Assembly: GCF_022558445.1 (NCBI RefSeq)
Contig: NZ_CP054699.1
Location: forward strand, 1,630,001-1,694,000
Direction of reading: 5' to 3'
DNA: 64,000 nucleotides
From: Candidatus Contubernalis alkalaceticus
GTDB taxonomy: Bacteria; Bacillota; Dethiobacteria; SKNC01
Below are positions 1 through 8,130 of this stretch, piece by piece. The stretch's first letter is position 1; the number at the start of each line of letters is the position of its first letter. The notes under the pieces were generated by a model. It was not told where the DNA came from. It saw nothing but the letters and a program-made list of their open reading frames with translations, and did not search any database. Made by a program: the position numbers and the translations under genes.

Positions 1-83
1 TTCTTGCCGGGTGGCTTTATTGCGGAATCCTGTTATACTTGCTGCTCAGACTTTTTGACCGTAAGGTTTATCAGGCAGATTAA
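1..83 (+). CDS. 3' end of a membrane protein gene (partial)
   Basis: The reading frame beginning at base 3 is open from the window edge and ends at TAA 81-83. The 26 visible codons are strongly hydrophobic (a Leu/Tyr-rich helix) followed by a basic tail ending in VYQAD. This is how the last transmembrane helix of many ABC-2 permeases or other integral membrane proteins ends, but the family cannot be decided from so little. The next gene starts 14 bases downstream on the same strand with AAGGAG in between, so the two are probably co-transcribed. Confidence 0.55.
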   Translation, partial: LAGWLYCGILLYLLLRLFDRKVYQAD

Positions 84-97
84 AAGGAGATAAAAAT

Positions 98-1168
98 ATG
101 CTGGCTGCAGAAAAGATTAACAACAAAAGGCAAGTCGAACTTGATTTGGCACGAGGACTGGCTGTGTTTTTCATGCTTAATGCTCATGTTTTGCTATATC
201 TTTCAAACCCACAAGTAGAAGAAACCTTTGTCGGAGCCCTGGTGCATTTTTTAGGCGGGGTGCCAGCTGCTCCCGTCTTCATGTTTACCATGGGCATAGG
301 AGTAGCCTACTCCCGTAGAACAGAATCCGGCTATTTTATCAAACGGGGTGCAATGCTGACAGCAGCGGGTTATTTACTCAATGCGCTTCGTGGCTTTATT
401 CCCCTATCCCTAGGCATTAGGTTAAACCTGGTAGACCCGGAAACCTTAAGGTACGGAGGGTTAATGGGCAACCTTCTGGTGGTAGACATTTTAATGTTAG
501 CCGGCCTTAGTCTAATGGTAATTGGCCTCTTTAAAAAACTGCGGCTGCCTGTGGGGTTATATCCGTTAGCAGCTGTCTTATTTGCAGCTCTTCACTACTT
601 TGTCCAGGATATAACCGCAGCCAATCAGACCATAAACGCTCTGCTTGGTCTTTTTTGGGGCACCGGTATAATTTCCTGCTTCCCTTTACTTATCTGGGCT
701 TTCTACCCCCTTGTCGGTGTCTATTTTGGCAGTTTCCTGATTAGATGTAATAATAAAAAACGGTTTTATCTCTTGGTTTCCGTCATAGCCATTGTCATAT
801 TCTTTGCTGCCTCGTTTGCCACCGGTTATATTCAGGGATACGACCTTGGCTTTGAGGACGACTACAAATACTACCATCATGACTTATTGGGCAATTTAAT
901 TTTTACATCCATGATTGTGCTGTGGGTAGCCCTTTTATTCCTGGCAAAATCCGTTATCCCCCGAGCACTCAAGGATATACTGGTTTTTTGGAGCCGCCAT
1001 ATCTTTAGTTTTTACATCATACATTGGCTCCTTATTGGCTGGAGCGTTCTAATCCTTGGCTATTACAACCTGGGCTACTGGGCCAATCTTTTAGCTATGC
1101 TGCTACTGTTAATTGTCACTGACCGCCTTACCAGAATTCTGGTTCATAGGCTGCCTTTAAAGATCTAG
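98..1168 (+). CDS. DUF1624/HGSNAT-like multipass membrane acyltransferase
   Basis: A 356-residue integral membrane protein with about ten hydrophobic segments. The N-terminal block (ELDLARGLAVFFMLNAH, residues about 14-30) and the following segment with MFTMGIGVAYSRR match the heparan-alpha-glucosaminide N-acetyltransferase catalytic-like (DUF1624) family, which is thought to move acyl groups across the membrane onto sugars or cell-envelope polymers. A His in the first helix (NAH) and one in a late helix (YIIHWLL) would be candidate functional residues. AAGGAG lies 7-8 bases before the ATG. It follows another membrane protein gene by 14 bases, suggesting an operon. The substrate is unknown. 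Confidence 0.7.
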   Translation: MLAAEKINNKRQVELDLARGLAVFFMLNAHVLLYLSNPQVEETFVGALVHFLGGVPAAPVFMFTMGIGVAYSRRTESGYFIKRGAMLTAAGYLLNALRGFIPLSLGIRLNLVDPETLRYGGLMGNLLVVDILMLAGLSLMVIGLFKKLRLPVGLYPLAAVLFAALHYFVQDITAANQTINALLGLFWGTGIISCFPLLIWAFYPLVGVYFGSFLIRCNNKKRFYLLVSVIAIVIFFAASFATGYIQGYDLGFEDDYKYYHHDLLGNLIFTSMIVLWVALLFLAKSVIPRALKDILVFWSRHIFSFYIIHWLLIGWSVLILGYYNLGYWANLLAMLLLLIVTDRLTRILVHRLPLKI

Positions 1169-1190
1169 AATCAAAAGGAGGAGGCTTTAA

Positions 1191-1241
1191 GTGGACTTTG
1201 AATTTTTTTGGGCTATCCTGACAAGGGCTTTTAAGTCCTGA
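1191..1241 (+). pseudogene. Truncated start of a gene (RBS plus 16 codons)
   Basis: Immediately after the acyltransferase gene an excellent AAGGAGGAGG ribosome binding site precedes a GTG at 1191. The frame begins VDFEFFWAILTRAFKS and stops at TGA 1239-1241. The strong RBS in operon position suggests the head of a third operon gene whose body was lost in a rearrangement. The lost product cannot be identified. Confidence 0.35.
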
Positions 1242-1560
1242 CCACCATGCCACTGAAAGAAAACCTCTTGAGGAAACAGTAATGTATGAGAAATATAGCG
1301 AAATATAAAGGAGCAATAATCTCCCTAAAGGAGATTAGGGTCACAATCAAAGTAATTATCCCTAGTCTCGACATCAAATGTACATATGCAAAAACCCCTT
1401 CCTTGGGTACATCTGCTCCGGCAAGCATCATTATGCTATTGATAACTGTTAGCAACGCAAAGAAAATACCTACAGTTTCACAGGGAGTAACCTTTTCAAA
1501 GTATTTTTTTATGCCTAATTTTTCTTCTCCCTTTGGATCACTGACTATATTACGCTTCAT
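1231..1560 (-). CDS. DUF6608-like small membrane protein, probably with a damaged C terminus
   Basis: 109 residues with about three hydrophobic segments. The central part (HLMSRLGIITLIVTLISF) resembles the equivalent part of the 131-residue protein at 49868-50263 (HLLNRAAVIFIAVATIHLF), so the two look like distant members of one family, which I associate with DUF6608. The last ten or so residues (SFSGMVVRT) are encoded in the junk next to the truncated gene head at 1191-1241, so the true C terminus was probably lost. No good ribosome binding site is seen before the ATG. Function unknown. Confidence 0.4.
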   Translation of the reverse strand: MKRNIVSDPKGEEKLGIKKYFEKVTPCETVGIFFALLTVINSIMMLAGADVPKEGVFAYVHLMSRLGIITLIVTLISFREIIAPLYFAIFLIHYCFLKRFSFSGMVVRT

Positions 1561-1611
1561 AAGATATTCAGCAATTAACTATTCATAAATATCCTTCCTT
1601 TATTAAATACT

Positions 1612-1763
1612 CTATTTATTGTCAACATTAATTTTTACTGCAACATATAGCTCATCTTCAACAATTCTATTATTGGAATTTTTACCTGTAGCGTTTGCGA
1701 CCTTATTAATAATGCCACTCTTAAGGTTTTTGAATCCATTGTAGAAACTTACTTCCCTTTTAA
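1612..1763 (-). pseudogene. Unassigned coding remnant in the 1561-1821 gap
   Basis: One minus-strand frame stays open for about 50 codons and ends at TAG 1612-1614. It reads like a protein C terminus (GFKNLKSGIINKVANATG, then EDELYVAVKINVDNK) but lacks a convincing start. A second minus-strand frame starting with ATG GAT TCA after AAAAGGG gives only 34 codons. I recognise neither. The rest of the gap is AT-rich and holds nothing else I can support, apart from a GTGACAGGCACCATGG stretch near 1776 that resembles a dispersed repeat end. Confidence 0.2.
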
Positions 1764-1821
1764 TTTAATAAATCAAGTGACAGGCACCATGGTCCCCTCT
1801 CCTGTCTGCTTCATCAAATGA

Positions 1822-2787
1822 TCAGTCTTTCCAATCCCACCAGTTTTGTTTGTCCTCCGGCAATTGCCCGTTATGATCGGCGTAATGCACGGCCAGACGA
1901 TAGCAGTACAAAGCACACCTATCCACGGGCATACCTTGTGCATGGCAGTCAGCGGCATAAATATCATCCGGATTCTTACCTCGCAAAGACTCTATTGTTG
2001 GGAAACCTGCCCGAACCAAGTGTTCTGCCATATTAACCCCGATACCTGGAATTTTGGTTAATTCAGATTTCATAGCTTTTACCAAATCTTTCATCATAAT
2101 ATAGTCTTCATTTCCCACATGATCATGTTTTTCTTCTGTGATTCTATATCCCAGCCGTGTATAAAACCGTACTGCCGGATTATCTTTTTGAACGGAAAGC
2201 GACGTTTGCCTATACCCGTTTGCGCGTAAAACTTGAAACAGTTTTCTCATAAGTTTGACTCCAATTCCATATCCCCGAAATTCCGGAAATATCGAAACAG
2301 CGAGTTCGGGAGTATCAGCATTAATATGCTTGAGATCTAAATCGTCAGGTTTACCCTTATTCATTCCCCCGAAATACTTGAGAAAACTGTTTGTATTAAA
2401 CCCTTTGCAACTGAATTCATCAACAATAAAAAAACCCTTTGACTGCAGCTTCTGTCTCAGCAATGAGTGATCCTTTTCAACCTTGGCCTTTCCTTGTACT
2501 GCACTCGTTGAGAAAATGAAGCCTGCTTTTTTCTTAACTTCCAGCAATCTGTCGGCAAGATCAAGCAGAGGCTTATAGTGCTTTCCGCTGTCTATACCTG
2601 CCCCAAAACCTATCAAATCATAATCCTTAAGCTGCTCGGGAATTACCTCTTCTGGTGTCTTTACCTGTGCATTCAATACCTCTGAAAATTTACTGGCAAT
2701 TTTAGCAGTATTGTAATGATGATATGAGTAGACAATAATTAAACACTTACTTACTTTGCTCCCTTTTTCACTGTTTGTTTTCTGCAT
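1822..2787 (-). CDS. Chimeric flavodoxin - GNAT - Cdd1 (HhH) protein
   Basis: A single 321-codon frame joins three families. Residues about 12-153 are a flavodoxin of the FMN-binding type (LIIVYSYHHYNTAKIA is the phosphate-loop strand; the end FGGMNKGKPDDLDLK is typical). Residues about 156-236 are only the C-terminal half of a GNAT acetyltransferase, including the acetyl-CoA loop RGYGIG (171-176) and NPAVRFYTRLGY. Residues about 240-321 are a complete Cdd1 'pathogenicity locus' domain with a helix-hairpin-helix (IPGIGVNMAEHL) and Cys residues. The GNAT N-terminal half is missing exactly where the flavodoxin ends, which argues for an in-frame deletion rather than a designed fusion. An AAAGAGGGG ribosome binding site lies inside the end of the gene upstream. 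Confidence 0.7.
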   Translation of the reverse strand: MQKTNSEKGSKVSKCLIIVYSYHHYNTAKIASKFSEVLNAQVKTPEEVIPEQLKDYDLIGFGAGIDSGKHYKPLLDLADRLLEVKKKAGFIFSTSAVQGKAKVEKDHSLLRQKLQSKGFFIVDEFSCKGFNTNSFLKYFGGMNKGKPDDLDLKHINADTPELAVSIFPEFRGYGIGVKLMRKLFQVLRANGYRQTSLSVQKDNPAVRFYTRLGYRITEEKHDHVGNEDYIMMKDLVKAMKSELTKIPGIGVNMAEHLVRAGFPTIESLRGKNPDDIYAADCHAQGMPVDRCALYCYRLAVHYADHNGQLPEDKQNWWDWKD

Positions 2788-2790
2788 AGT

Positions 2791-2991
2791 TCACCCCTCT
2801 TTCGTTAGGCTGAATGGTTCGGCAATAAGCTCTACCTCTCTGTCCCCCTGCATAGCATGCCTCACATCGTAACATAGACCCAATACACGAGTAGAAATAT
2901 CAATATAGTTTGAATTTTTCTCAGAGTATTCATCAATTGTTATCTCGTGCAAAGCAGTAACCAAAGCCTCTAAATCAACGTACACATTCAT
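2791..2991 (-). CDS. Small acidic protein of unknown function
   Basis: 66 residues, soluble, acidic (VDLEALVTALHEITIDEYSE at the start), with no motif I recognise. Its last codons contain the ribosome binding site for the flavodoxin-GNAT-Cdd1 gene and only 3 bases separate the two, so they are co-transcribed and likely translationally coupled. Upstream it is cut off from its original promoter region by the left end of the IS66 element, about 20 bases before its ATG. Confidence 0.5.
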   Translation of the reverse strand: MNVYVDLEALVTALHEITIDEYSEKNSNYIDISTRVLGLCYDVRHAMQGDREVELIAEPFSLTKEG

Positions 2992-3056
2992 AGAAATATT
3001 TTTTATATATGTAAGCGTAAAATAATCCCCACCTTAATTAAGGCAGGGTATTTAAA

Positions 3057-4631
3057 CTACCTATTTTTTAACCGGCAACTATCAGGTAAAGTATCAGACC
3101 ATGGTAACAGTTGATCCAGAATATCCTGTTTTTCAATATCTATGTTAGGCAGTTTCTCAAACAAATAGTTCAAGTAATTAAAGGGATTTAATCCATTTTC
3201 CTTGGCCGTTTCAACGACACTGTAGATAGTAGCACTGGACTTAGCCCCCCGGGGGGTATTAGCAAATAAGAAGTTTTTTCTTCCGATTACAAAAGGCTTG
3301 ATGGAGCGCTCAGCACGATTATTATCAATATCCAGGCGACCATCCAGCATAAAAGCTTCAAGCTTATCCCACTGGTTTAGGCAGTAATTAATAGCTTGAC
3401 CGAAAGAGCTTTTTGGGAGCACCTGCGGTTTTTGTTGATTAAGCCATGCTAAAAAAGCATCCAGCACAGGACGGCTGCGCTCCAGGCGTTTTTCATAACG
3501 TTCATCAAAGGTTTTTTCGCTTAAATCACGTTCAATAGCAAATAGGCGGTTGCAAAAGTCCAGGCCTTTCTTTGCTGCTACTTCAGCATTTTTTTTGGAC
3601 TTAGGCAGAGCCTTAAGCGTCTCATCAAATTTCCGTCTTGCGTGGCTCAAACAACCGACTAGGGTAACGTCCGATAAACCGTTGTAGCCAGCGTAGCCAT
3701 CAACCTGCAGATAACCTTTGAAACCGGAAAGGAACTTGTGGGGATGGACCTTGGCCCGTGTCTCTTGGTAGTCATAGAGGACGATGGACGGCCCTTCCCG
3801 ACCGGTTCGATACAACCACATGTATGAAGTTGATTCTGCTGGCCGTTCCGGTTCCTTTAGCACCTGCAAGGTGGTTTCGTCTGCTTGTAGCACTTCATGA
3901 TTTAGTAGGTGAGTGTGCATACGGTCGTATAGAAGTTTTAACCACTTATCAGCTCCGTAGACCACCCAGTTGGCCAGGGTCTGACGGGATAATTCAATTC
4001 CCAGGTACTTAAACTGCTGTTCCTGCCGATAAAGAGGCATGCTATTTAAATACTTTTGGCTCATAACGTAGGCCATGAACGACGGGGAAACCAGGCTCCC
4101 CTTTAGCACAGGGTTAGGCATTGGAGCAGTTACTATAGGACTGTTGTTTGTCTCATTTTTTTCACAGTTTCGGCAGGAATAGACATAGCGCACATGCTTT
4201 ACTACCTTTACCTGAGCGGGAATGATTTTAAGCTCCTGCCTGACCTCCGTGCTCATCTCGTGCAAAGGATGACCACAAGAGCAGATTTGCTCTTCTTCTG
4301 GCAGGCGGTACTCTACCGTCTCCACGGGCAGATCTTTTAACATGGCCTCACGGTGGCCCTTCTTTTTCTTACGTCGTTGGTAAGTAATGGTTTCAATTGT
4401 AGGCTCAGCCAGAAGGGGCTGTGCTTCTACCTCTGCTTCATCAAAAAGCTGCATTTGATCTGGATTGGTCTTTTCACTGGATGATCCGAATTGCCGCTGT
4501 TTGTTGAGCCGAAATTGTTCTAAAAACCAGTTTACCTTGGCATTAAGCTCGGCATTTTCTTTTTCCAGTTCTTCGCAGCGTTTTTGATAGTAATCTATAG
4601 AATTGGCGGTATTTTTAGGTTTTGTTTTCAT
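3057..4631 (-). CDS. tnpC: IS66 family transposase (TnpC)
   Basis: 524 residues, normal length for IS66 TnpC. The order of parts is standard: N-terminal coiled coil ([20 protein letters not shown]), a short linker with [10 protein letters not shown], a zinc-binding segment with two CxC/CxxC pairs (QICSCGHPL and YSCRNCEKN), the DDE catalytic core ([10 protein letters not shown] and the later VDGYAGYN and [18 protein letters not shown]), and a C-terminal IS66-specific tail ([12 protein letters not shown]). It cuts and joins the element ends. No internal stop or frameshift is seen, so it may be active. Confidence 0.92.
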   Translation of the reverse strand: MKTKPKNTANSIDYYQKRCEELEKENAELNAKVNWFLEQFRLNKQRQFGSSSEKTNPDQMQLFDEAEVEAQPLLAEPTIETITYQRRKKKKGHREAMLKDLPVETVEYRLPEEEQICSCGHPLHEMSTEVRQELKIIPAQVKVVKHVRYVYSCRNCEKNETNNSPIVTAPMPNPVLKGSLVSPSFMAYVMSQKYLNSMPLYRQEQQFKYLGIELSRQTLANWVVYGADKWLKLLYDRMHTHLLNHEVLQADETTLQVLKEPERPAESTSYMWLYRTGREGPSIVLYDYQETRAKVHPHKFLSGFKGYLQVDGYAGYNGLSDVTLVGCLSHARRKFDETLKALPKSKKNAEVAAKKGLDFCNRLFAIERDLSEKTFDERYEKRLERSRPVLDAFLAWLNQQKPQVLPKSSFGQAINYCLNQWDKLEAFMLDGRLDIDNNRAERSIKPFVIGRKNFLFANTPRGAKSSATIYSVVETAKENGLNPFNYLNYLFEKLPNIDIEKQDILDQLLPWSDTLPDSCRLKNR

Positions 4632-4702
4632 ATATTATTAATTCGACTAATATAAGGCTAATTCCTCCTAAAAACAGTGGTTTTTTGTGAAATTGCTATG
4701 TT

Positions 4703-5059
4703 TTATATGACCGTACGAGCTGTTACTGCCGAATGAGCCTGTTGCTGATCTAAGGACAGACCATCCAGTAACCAGCGCAGCTGACGGCAGCTGATTTTTA
4801 TCGGCTTAAAGCTGGGCTGTTCCGGCCATTGGAATTTGCCTCGCTCCAAACGTCGATAATATAGCCAAAAACCATTGTGTTCCCAATGAAGAATCTTTAG
4901 CTTATCTCTCTTTCTGTTGCAAAATACAAATAAACAGGGGGAGAAGGGGTCCAGTTCAAAGCCTTCTTTTACCAGAACTGCCAATCCGTCGATCGCCTTT
5001 CTCAAATCCGTGCTTCCGCAGGCCAGGTATACCCGTTCTACGGTATTTTCGTTCAGCAT
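4703..5059 (-). CDS. tnpB: IS66 accessory protein TnpB
   Basis: 118 residues with the family signature VYLACGSTDLRKAIDGLAVLV near the N terminus and the hydrophobic-aromatic segment ILHWEHNGFWLYYRRLERG followed by FQWPEQ. This accessory protein is required for transposition of IS66 elements, but its biochemical role is not established. Its start overlaps the end of tnpA by 7 bases, which implies translational coupling, and tnpC follows about 70 bases downstream. Confidence 0.9.
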   Translation of the reverse strand: MLNENTVERVYLACGSTDLRKAIDGLAVLVKEGFELDPFSPCLFVFCNRKRDKLKILHWEHNGFWLYYRRLERGKFQWPEQPSFKPIKISCRQLRWLLDGLSLDQQQAHSAVTARTVI

Positions 5060-5367
5060 ATGTCTGCTAATGTCATTACCAGGTCTGAGAGTAGCTGTTT
5101 GTCAAATCCTGGTTTTACTTCTATGGCTGCTTTGCCTATTCTTACTAGCATGGCGTTCCCAGGGTTGGAACCTAAACTGTCTATTTCTATTGACATCCAT
5201 TGTGCTGGAGCAGCAGAGTTTTCTATGTTTTTATATTTGCGAAGCCAGTAGCGTAACTGATGAAGTTTAATATCATGTGTAGCGCACCATTCTGTGGTGC
5301 TCTGCCCACTGACTCTAAAAGCCGATACCCGTGCTTCCCACATTTTTCTCAGTTCTTCTTTTGTCAT
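5053..5367 (-). CDS. tnpA: IS66 accessory protein TnpA (helix-turn-helix)
   Basis: 104 residues. The N-terminal part (WEARVSAFRVSGQSTTEWC followed by LHQLRYWLRKYK) is the helix-turn-helix typical of the small first protein of IS66 elements. The gene begins about 90 bases inside the right inverted repeat, with AGGAGG upstream of the ATG. It is the first gene of the element's operon. Confidence 0.88.
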   Translation of the reverse strand: MTKEELRKMWEARVSAFRVSGQSTTEWCATHDIKLHQLRYWLRKYKNIENSAAPAQWMSIEIDSLGSNPGNAMLVRIGKAAIEVKPGFDKQLLSDLVMTLADIC

Positions 5368-5480
5368 AAATGCAAATCCTCCTCACTTGGTTTACTTGAG
5401 GAAAATTATCGCATATTTTATGGAAGATTACTATGTGGGCACAGTTTGACGCTTACTTACCTCCGATAGATTTTGTGTAA

Positions 5481-5509
5481 GCAAGCTGGCGGCAATTCCG
5501 CCAGCTTGC
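5481..5509. repeat. Perfect 12-bp stem-loop
   Basis: GCAAGCTGGCGG, a 5-base loop (CAATT), then the exact complement. It lies 25 bases outside the IS66 right end and 37 bases downstream of the end of the gene at 5546-5995 (minus). It may work as a factor-dependent or weak terminator for that gene, but no T-run follows on either strand. Confidence 0.5.
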
Positions 5510-5545
5510 AACATAGCATTGGTATGCTAAGAACAAAACTGCTTA

Positions 5546-5995
5546 TTATTCGGCTTCCAGCTTAATTTCTCCGCTTTCAATCTTTGTAAGGATGTCCTTC
5601 CATTCTTCCTGTGTAAAGTGGCGCTCATCAGATAACTTTACTGAAAGAAGCAGAGCCTCTTTATAGGTTATATTTGAAACATCATCAATACTTGCAACGG
5701 ATGAGTCGGACTGGTTCACAATCGCGGGATAATCCTCCTGCCCCAAGGTTGATGCAACAACCTTATTCCCTTCTGTTGCTATTATCGCGTTCTTGGGGGA
5801 AAAACCGGTTGATGGTAGTACTTTCTGGATAATAGACGGTTCGGCAGGATAGCTTTTCCAGTAGGCTCTTTGCTTCTTGGCTCCGGTATTCCTCCGGCGA
5901 CATGCAAGGCTCGATACGCTATGTCCGGCGTCAACATGCAGATTGCAATGATAGCCACAGCTTCGCCAGCTTATTGATGTATATTCCATATTCAT
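5546..5995 (-). CDS. Hypothetical protein coupled to the DUF2268 protease, probably frame-disrupted
   Basis: 149 codons starting with the ATG of an ATGA overlap with the upstream protease gene. The C-terminal half looks like a normal soluble protein (HFTQEEWKDILTKIESGEIKLEAE). The N-terminal third does not: it is Cys/His/Ser-rich and low in typical codons. In that region a neighbouring frame reads AVAIIAICMLTPDIAYRALH, which looks like a membrane helix with a natural continuation. I infer two compensating frameshifts in an originally membrane-anchored protein. I do not recognise the family. Confidence 0.4.
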   Translation of the reverse strand: MNMEYTSISWRSCGYHCNLHVDAGHSVSSLACRRRNTGAKKQRAYWKSYPAEPSIIQKVLPSTGFSPKNAIIATEGNKVVASTLGQEDYPAIVNQSDSSVASIDDVSNITYKEALLLSVKLSDERHFTQEEWKDILTKIESGEIKLEAE

Positions 5996-6870
5996 CCCTT
6001 CTTAGAATTATTAAAATACCCTGACTGTTTTACAATATCTTCTCCATCAATGAAGTCTTTGGTCACTTCTGTAATCGTCTTGCCGGTCTTGCGTATATAG
6101 GTTTGTATTGCATGGTACCCGGCTGCATATCCCCCACAATAGGGGACACCGAGCGCTTCGCTTTTGGGAAGCATTGGATGGTCACCGAAAATGTACTTTC
6201 TTACTTCCATAAAACCTGCAGCGCCAAGATTTTTTCCGATAATTTCATTCGCCTTTTTCAAATCCGCTTCCCCAATGCCCGTCACCCATGGCCCGATAAA
6301 GTCTTCGCCATATAATTCCGCTGCGAAGCTTTCCGCCATACCTTCGACAGCCAGATATTGGCTTAATGTTACATTCATGAAATTCCATTTTACGTTCAAG
6401 AACAGTGTATTGTGGTGAAACTCATGGGCAATACACGCAGGGAGCTTTGGAAGGTTTTGCGCGTTAGGGACAATTATTATCTGAACATATCCGGGCATAG
6501 AGCCAACTCCGGTATACCCTTCGCTTTGAGCAAGTCTTACAGGATCACCCAAGAAGATACCAAGTGTGATTTCCTCTGGTATTTTTATTCCAAACTTTTG
6601 CAGATTAAATATGGCAAATTCAATAGTTTTTTTGGCTTCATTCCATGCGTCCACAGTAATTAGCCGATTAAGCATATCTTTGGCGGTGTCGTCCACTCCC
6701 GATAGCGCCAAACAGGATAAGGCTTCTGTACTGCGGGGCATTCTTGTCAGTTCAAACATTGGGGCGAAAGGCTGCAAAAACTCTTCATCAAAAAAGGAAC
6801 TTCGCTCATTGTCAGGCAGCGACAGCATCTCTATATAGAGCTTGCGCGTATCCAGAATATTAATCTTCAT
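5992..6870 (-). CDS. DUF2268-type predicted Zn-dependent protease
   Basis: 292 residues, the usual length. The zinc motif HEFHH is at residues 149-153 (HExxH), and a downstream helix with VEGMAESFAAELYG supplies the likely third zinc ligand Glu. The C-terminal part has the small-residue loop CGGYAAGYHAIQTY seen in this family. There is no signal peptide or membrane segment, so it probably acts in the cytoplasm; the substrate is unknown. GGAGG lies 8 bases before the ATG. It is preceded by the WYL regulator on the same strand (gap about 90 bases) and overlaps the next gene by 4 bases, suggesting a regulator-controlled operon. Confidence 0.8.
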   Translation of the reverse strand: MKINILDTRKLYIEMLSLPDNERSSFFDEEFLQPFAPMFELTRMPRSTEALSCLALSGVDDTAKDMLNRLITVDAWNEAKKTIEFAIFNLQKFGIKIPEEITLGIFLGDPVRLAQSEGYTGVGSMPGYVQIIIVPNAQNLPKLPACIAHEFHHNTLFLNVKWNFMNVTLSQYLAVEGMAESFAAELYGEDFIGPWVTGIGEADLKKANEIIGKNLGAAGFMEVRKYIFGDHPMLPKSEALGVPYCGGYAAGYHAIQTYIRKTGKTITEVTKDFIDGEDIVKQSGYFNNSKKG

Positions 6871-6962
6871 TTTCTCATCCTCCGATTTTTTTCAATCACT
6901 TTTTTGCCTCTTATTGATCTCATATACAATATAAACTATGACGCTACGTAAAGGTCAATAGT

Positions 6963-7667
6963 TTATTTTAAATTTCCCCTTTTCCTTCTAGTTATTTTTC
7001 TATATTTAAAACCTAATAGCACCTTAGCCCCATCAAATACTTTTTCGGGTGGTTTTTGTCGCTCAAATTGCTCTGTTAGAACTGTTAGATTTTTAATACG
7101 GCGAAGTTTAAAAAATCGGTAATCGCTTCTTACTCGGCAATATCCATAGAAGTACCAACCTTGTCCCTTAAACACAAGCTTAAGAGGTTCAACCACTCGC
7201 TGCATATTGCTTTCGCCACCATGGTAAAGGAATTGTACTGTATATTTCTCCAAAATGGCATTTTTAAGTGTTGCGAATATCCTGGATTCTTCCTCTGCAT
7301 TTGCCCATCCTGAAAAATCCACCTCAACCCAGTCGCTATCAGCATTTCCAAAAAGGGAGGAAAGTTTTTTGACCGCCGTAACTGTTTTTTGGAGACTTAC
7401 AGCATCCATAGCGTGCAGTGCAGAAAGAATATCGGCCTTTTCATTTTCGGTGAGCACTGCTTTATTCAAAACAAAGTCAGGTAAAAGAGAAATTCCGCCG
7501 CCCTTGCCTTTGGTCATATAGATTGGAATTCCAGCCGAGGACAGCAGCTCCACATCACGATAAATTGTGCGAGAAGAAACCTCGAAATACTTTGCCATTT
7601 CACCTGCGGTAACACTCTCTTTACCCAGCAGTAAATATACCATCTCAAATAATCTGTTCATTTGCAT
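6963..7667 (-). CDS. YafY-type transcriptional regulator with HTH and WYL domains
   Basis: 234 residues. N terminus: winged HTH (RLFEMVYLLLGKESVTAGEM, then VSSRTIYRDVELLSSAGIPI). Centre: WYL domain with the sequence GQGWYFYGYCRVRSDYRFFKLRRI, thought to sense small ligands. Family members are usually near 300 residues; here the end (KYRKITRRKRG) follows soon after the WYL core, so the C-terminal extension is lost, perhaps by frameshift. AAGAGGTG sits 7 bases before the ATG. A 17-bp inverted repeat overlaps its promoter, suggesting autoregulation. Confidence 0.8.
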   Translation of the reverse strand: MQMNRLFEMVYLLLGKESVTAGEMAKYFEVSSRTIYRDVELLSSAGIPIYMTKGKGGGISLLPDFVLNKAVLTENEKADILSALHAMDAVSLQKTVTAVKKLSSLFGNADSDWVEVDFSGWANAEEESRIFATLKNAILEKYTVQFLYHGGESNMQRVVEPLKLVFKGQGWYFYGYCRVRSDYRFFKLRRIKNLTVLTEQFERQKPPEKVFDGAKVLLGFKYRKITRRKRGNLK

Positions 7668-7689
7668 ATCTTCACACCTCTTACTTTTA

Positions 7690-7750
7690 TTATAAGAGGA
7701 TAATATGACATCAGCAAGACATATTTAAGTATTTGTCTTGCTGATGTCAT
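7690..7750 (-). promoter_or_regulatory. Promoter with 17-bp inverted-repeat operator for the WYL regulator
   Basis: ATGACATCAGCAAGACA at 7705-7721 is repeated as its exact reverse complement at 7734-7750, with a 12-base spacer. On the minus strand the arm nearer the gene contributes TTGCTG as a -35, followed after 17 bases by TATAAT, then the AAGAGGTG ribosome binding site. The overlap of the repeat with the -35 suggests an operator, most simply for the regulator itself. There is no T-run, so a terminator is less likely. Confidence 0.6.
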
Positions 7751-7764
7751 GGCTTCTGTAAATG

Positions 7765-7968
7765 CTACATACCCAAAATCGTCCAAATATACAAGGGTGC
7801 GGTCATGGTAAATACCAGGCAGCCAAAAAGAATTGCGGGCGCTGCTCTCCATGCTAAGACATAAGAGTTTTTAATTTCCTTCGCTGTAAAACGCTTGGCA
7901 GCCCCTTTTTCCATTACTATTATACTTCTCTGTAAAACACTCCGCGGGTTATTAAGCAATTTTTTCAT
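7765..7968 (-). CDS. Small single-span membrane protein, translationally coupled
   Basis: 67 residues with a basic N-terminal half and a C-terminal hydrophobic helix ([20 protein letters not shown]). The ATG overlaps the stop of the DUF4097 fragment as ATGA, which supports it as a genuine translated frame in that operon. I recognise no family. It may be the first part of a longer protein that was cut short. Confidence 0.45.
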   Translation of the reverse strand: MKKLLNNPRSVLQRSIIVMEKGAAKRFTAKEIKNSYVLAWRAAPAILFGCLVFTMTAPLYIWTILGM

Positions 7969-8130
7969 AATTGGAGCACATTGCCTTTGCCCATTACAGC
8001 CTGTTGACTATATTGATTAAATAAGCTTACATTACCAGAATTTGTTGTTACATCAAATCGGAAGTCAATCGGTTCTTGTTCAGTTTCAATTTCAATATTA
8101 CCGCCATTGGATTTTCCATATATTGAGTGG
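7965..8130 (-). pseudogene. C-terminal remnant of a DUF4097 (adhesin-like beta-helix) protein
   Basis: Below the stop of the DUF1700 gene another minus-strand frame reads YGKSNGGNIEIETEQEP, then [19 protein letters not shown], ending at TGA 7965-7967. The repeating SGNV/GGNI rungs are typical of DUF4097 proteins, which usually follow PadR and DUF1700 genes. About 50 codons remain; the N-terminal part is gone and the frame runs into the DUF1700 gene, so a deletion has joined the two genes. Confidence 0.6.

Larger units (their letters stand above)
3011..5456 (-). mobile_element. IS66-family insertion sequence with tnpA, tnpB and tnpC
   Basis: About 2.45 kb bounded by imperfect terminal inverted repeats that both begin GTAAGCGT. 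The left end reads GTAAGCGTAAAATAATCCCCAC (split here as GTAAGCGT-AAAA-TAAT-CCCCAC) and the right end, read inward, GTAAGCGT-CAAA-CTGT-GCCCAC. It holds the complete tnpA-tnpB-tnpC set in the usual order on the minus strand. The 8-base flanks (TTATATAT left, TTACCTCC right) do not match, so no target duplication is visible; an adjacent deletion or recombination between copies after insertion would explain that. Confidence 0.85.

Noticed and set aside
1286-1588. 100-codon plus-strand frame
   Set aside because: It is the antisense of the DUF6608-like gene; codons and composition fit the minus strand better.
3758-4012. 84-codon plus-strand frame inside the IS66 transposase
   Set aside because: Shadow of tnpC on the opposite strand.
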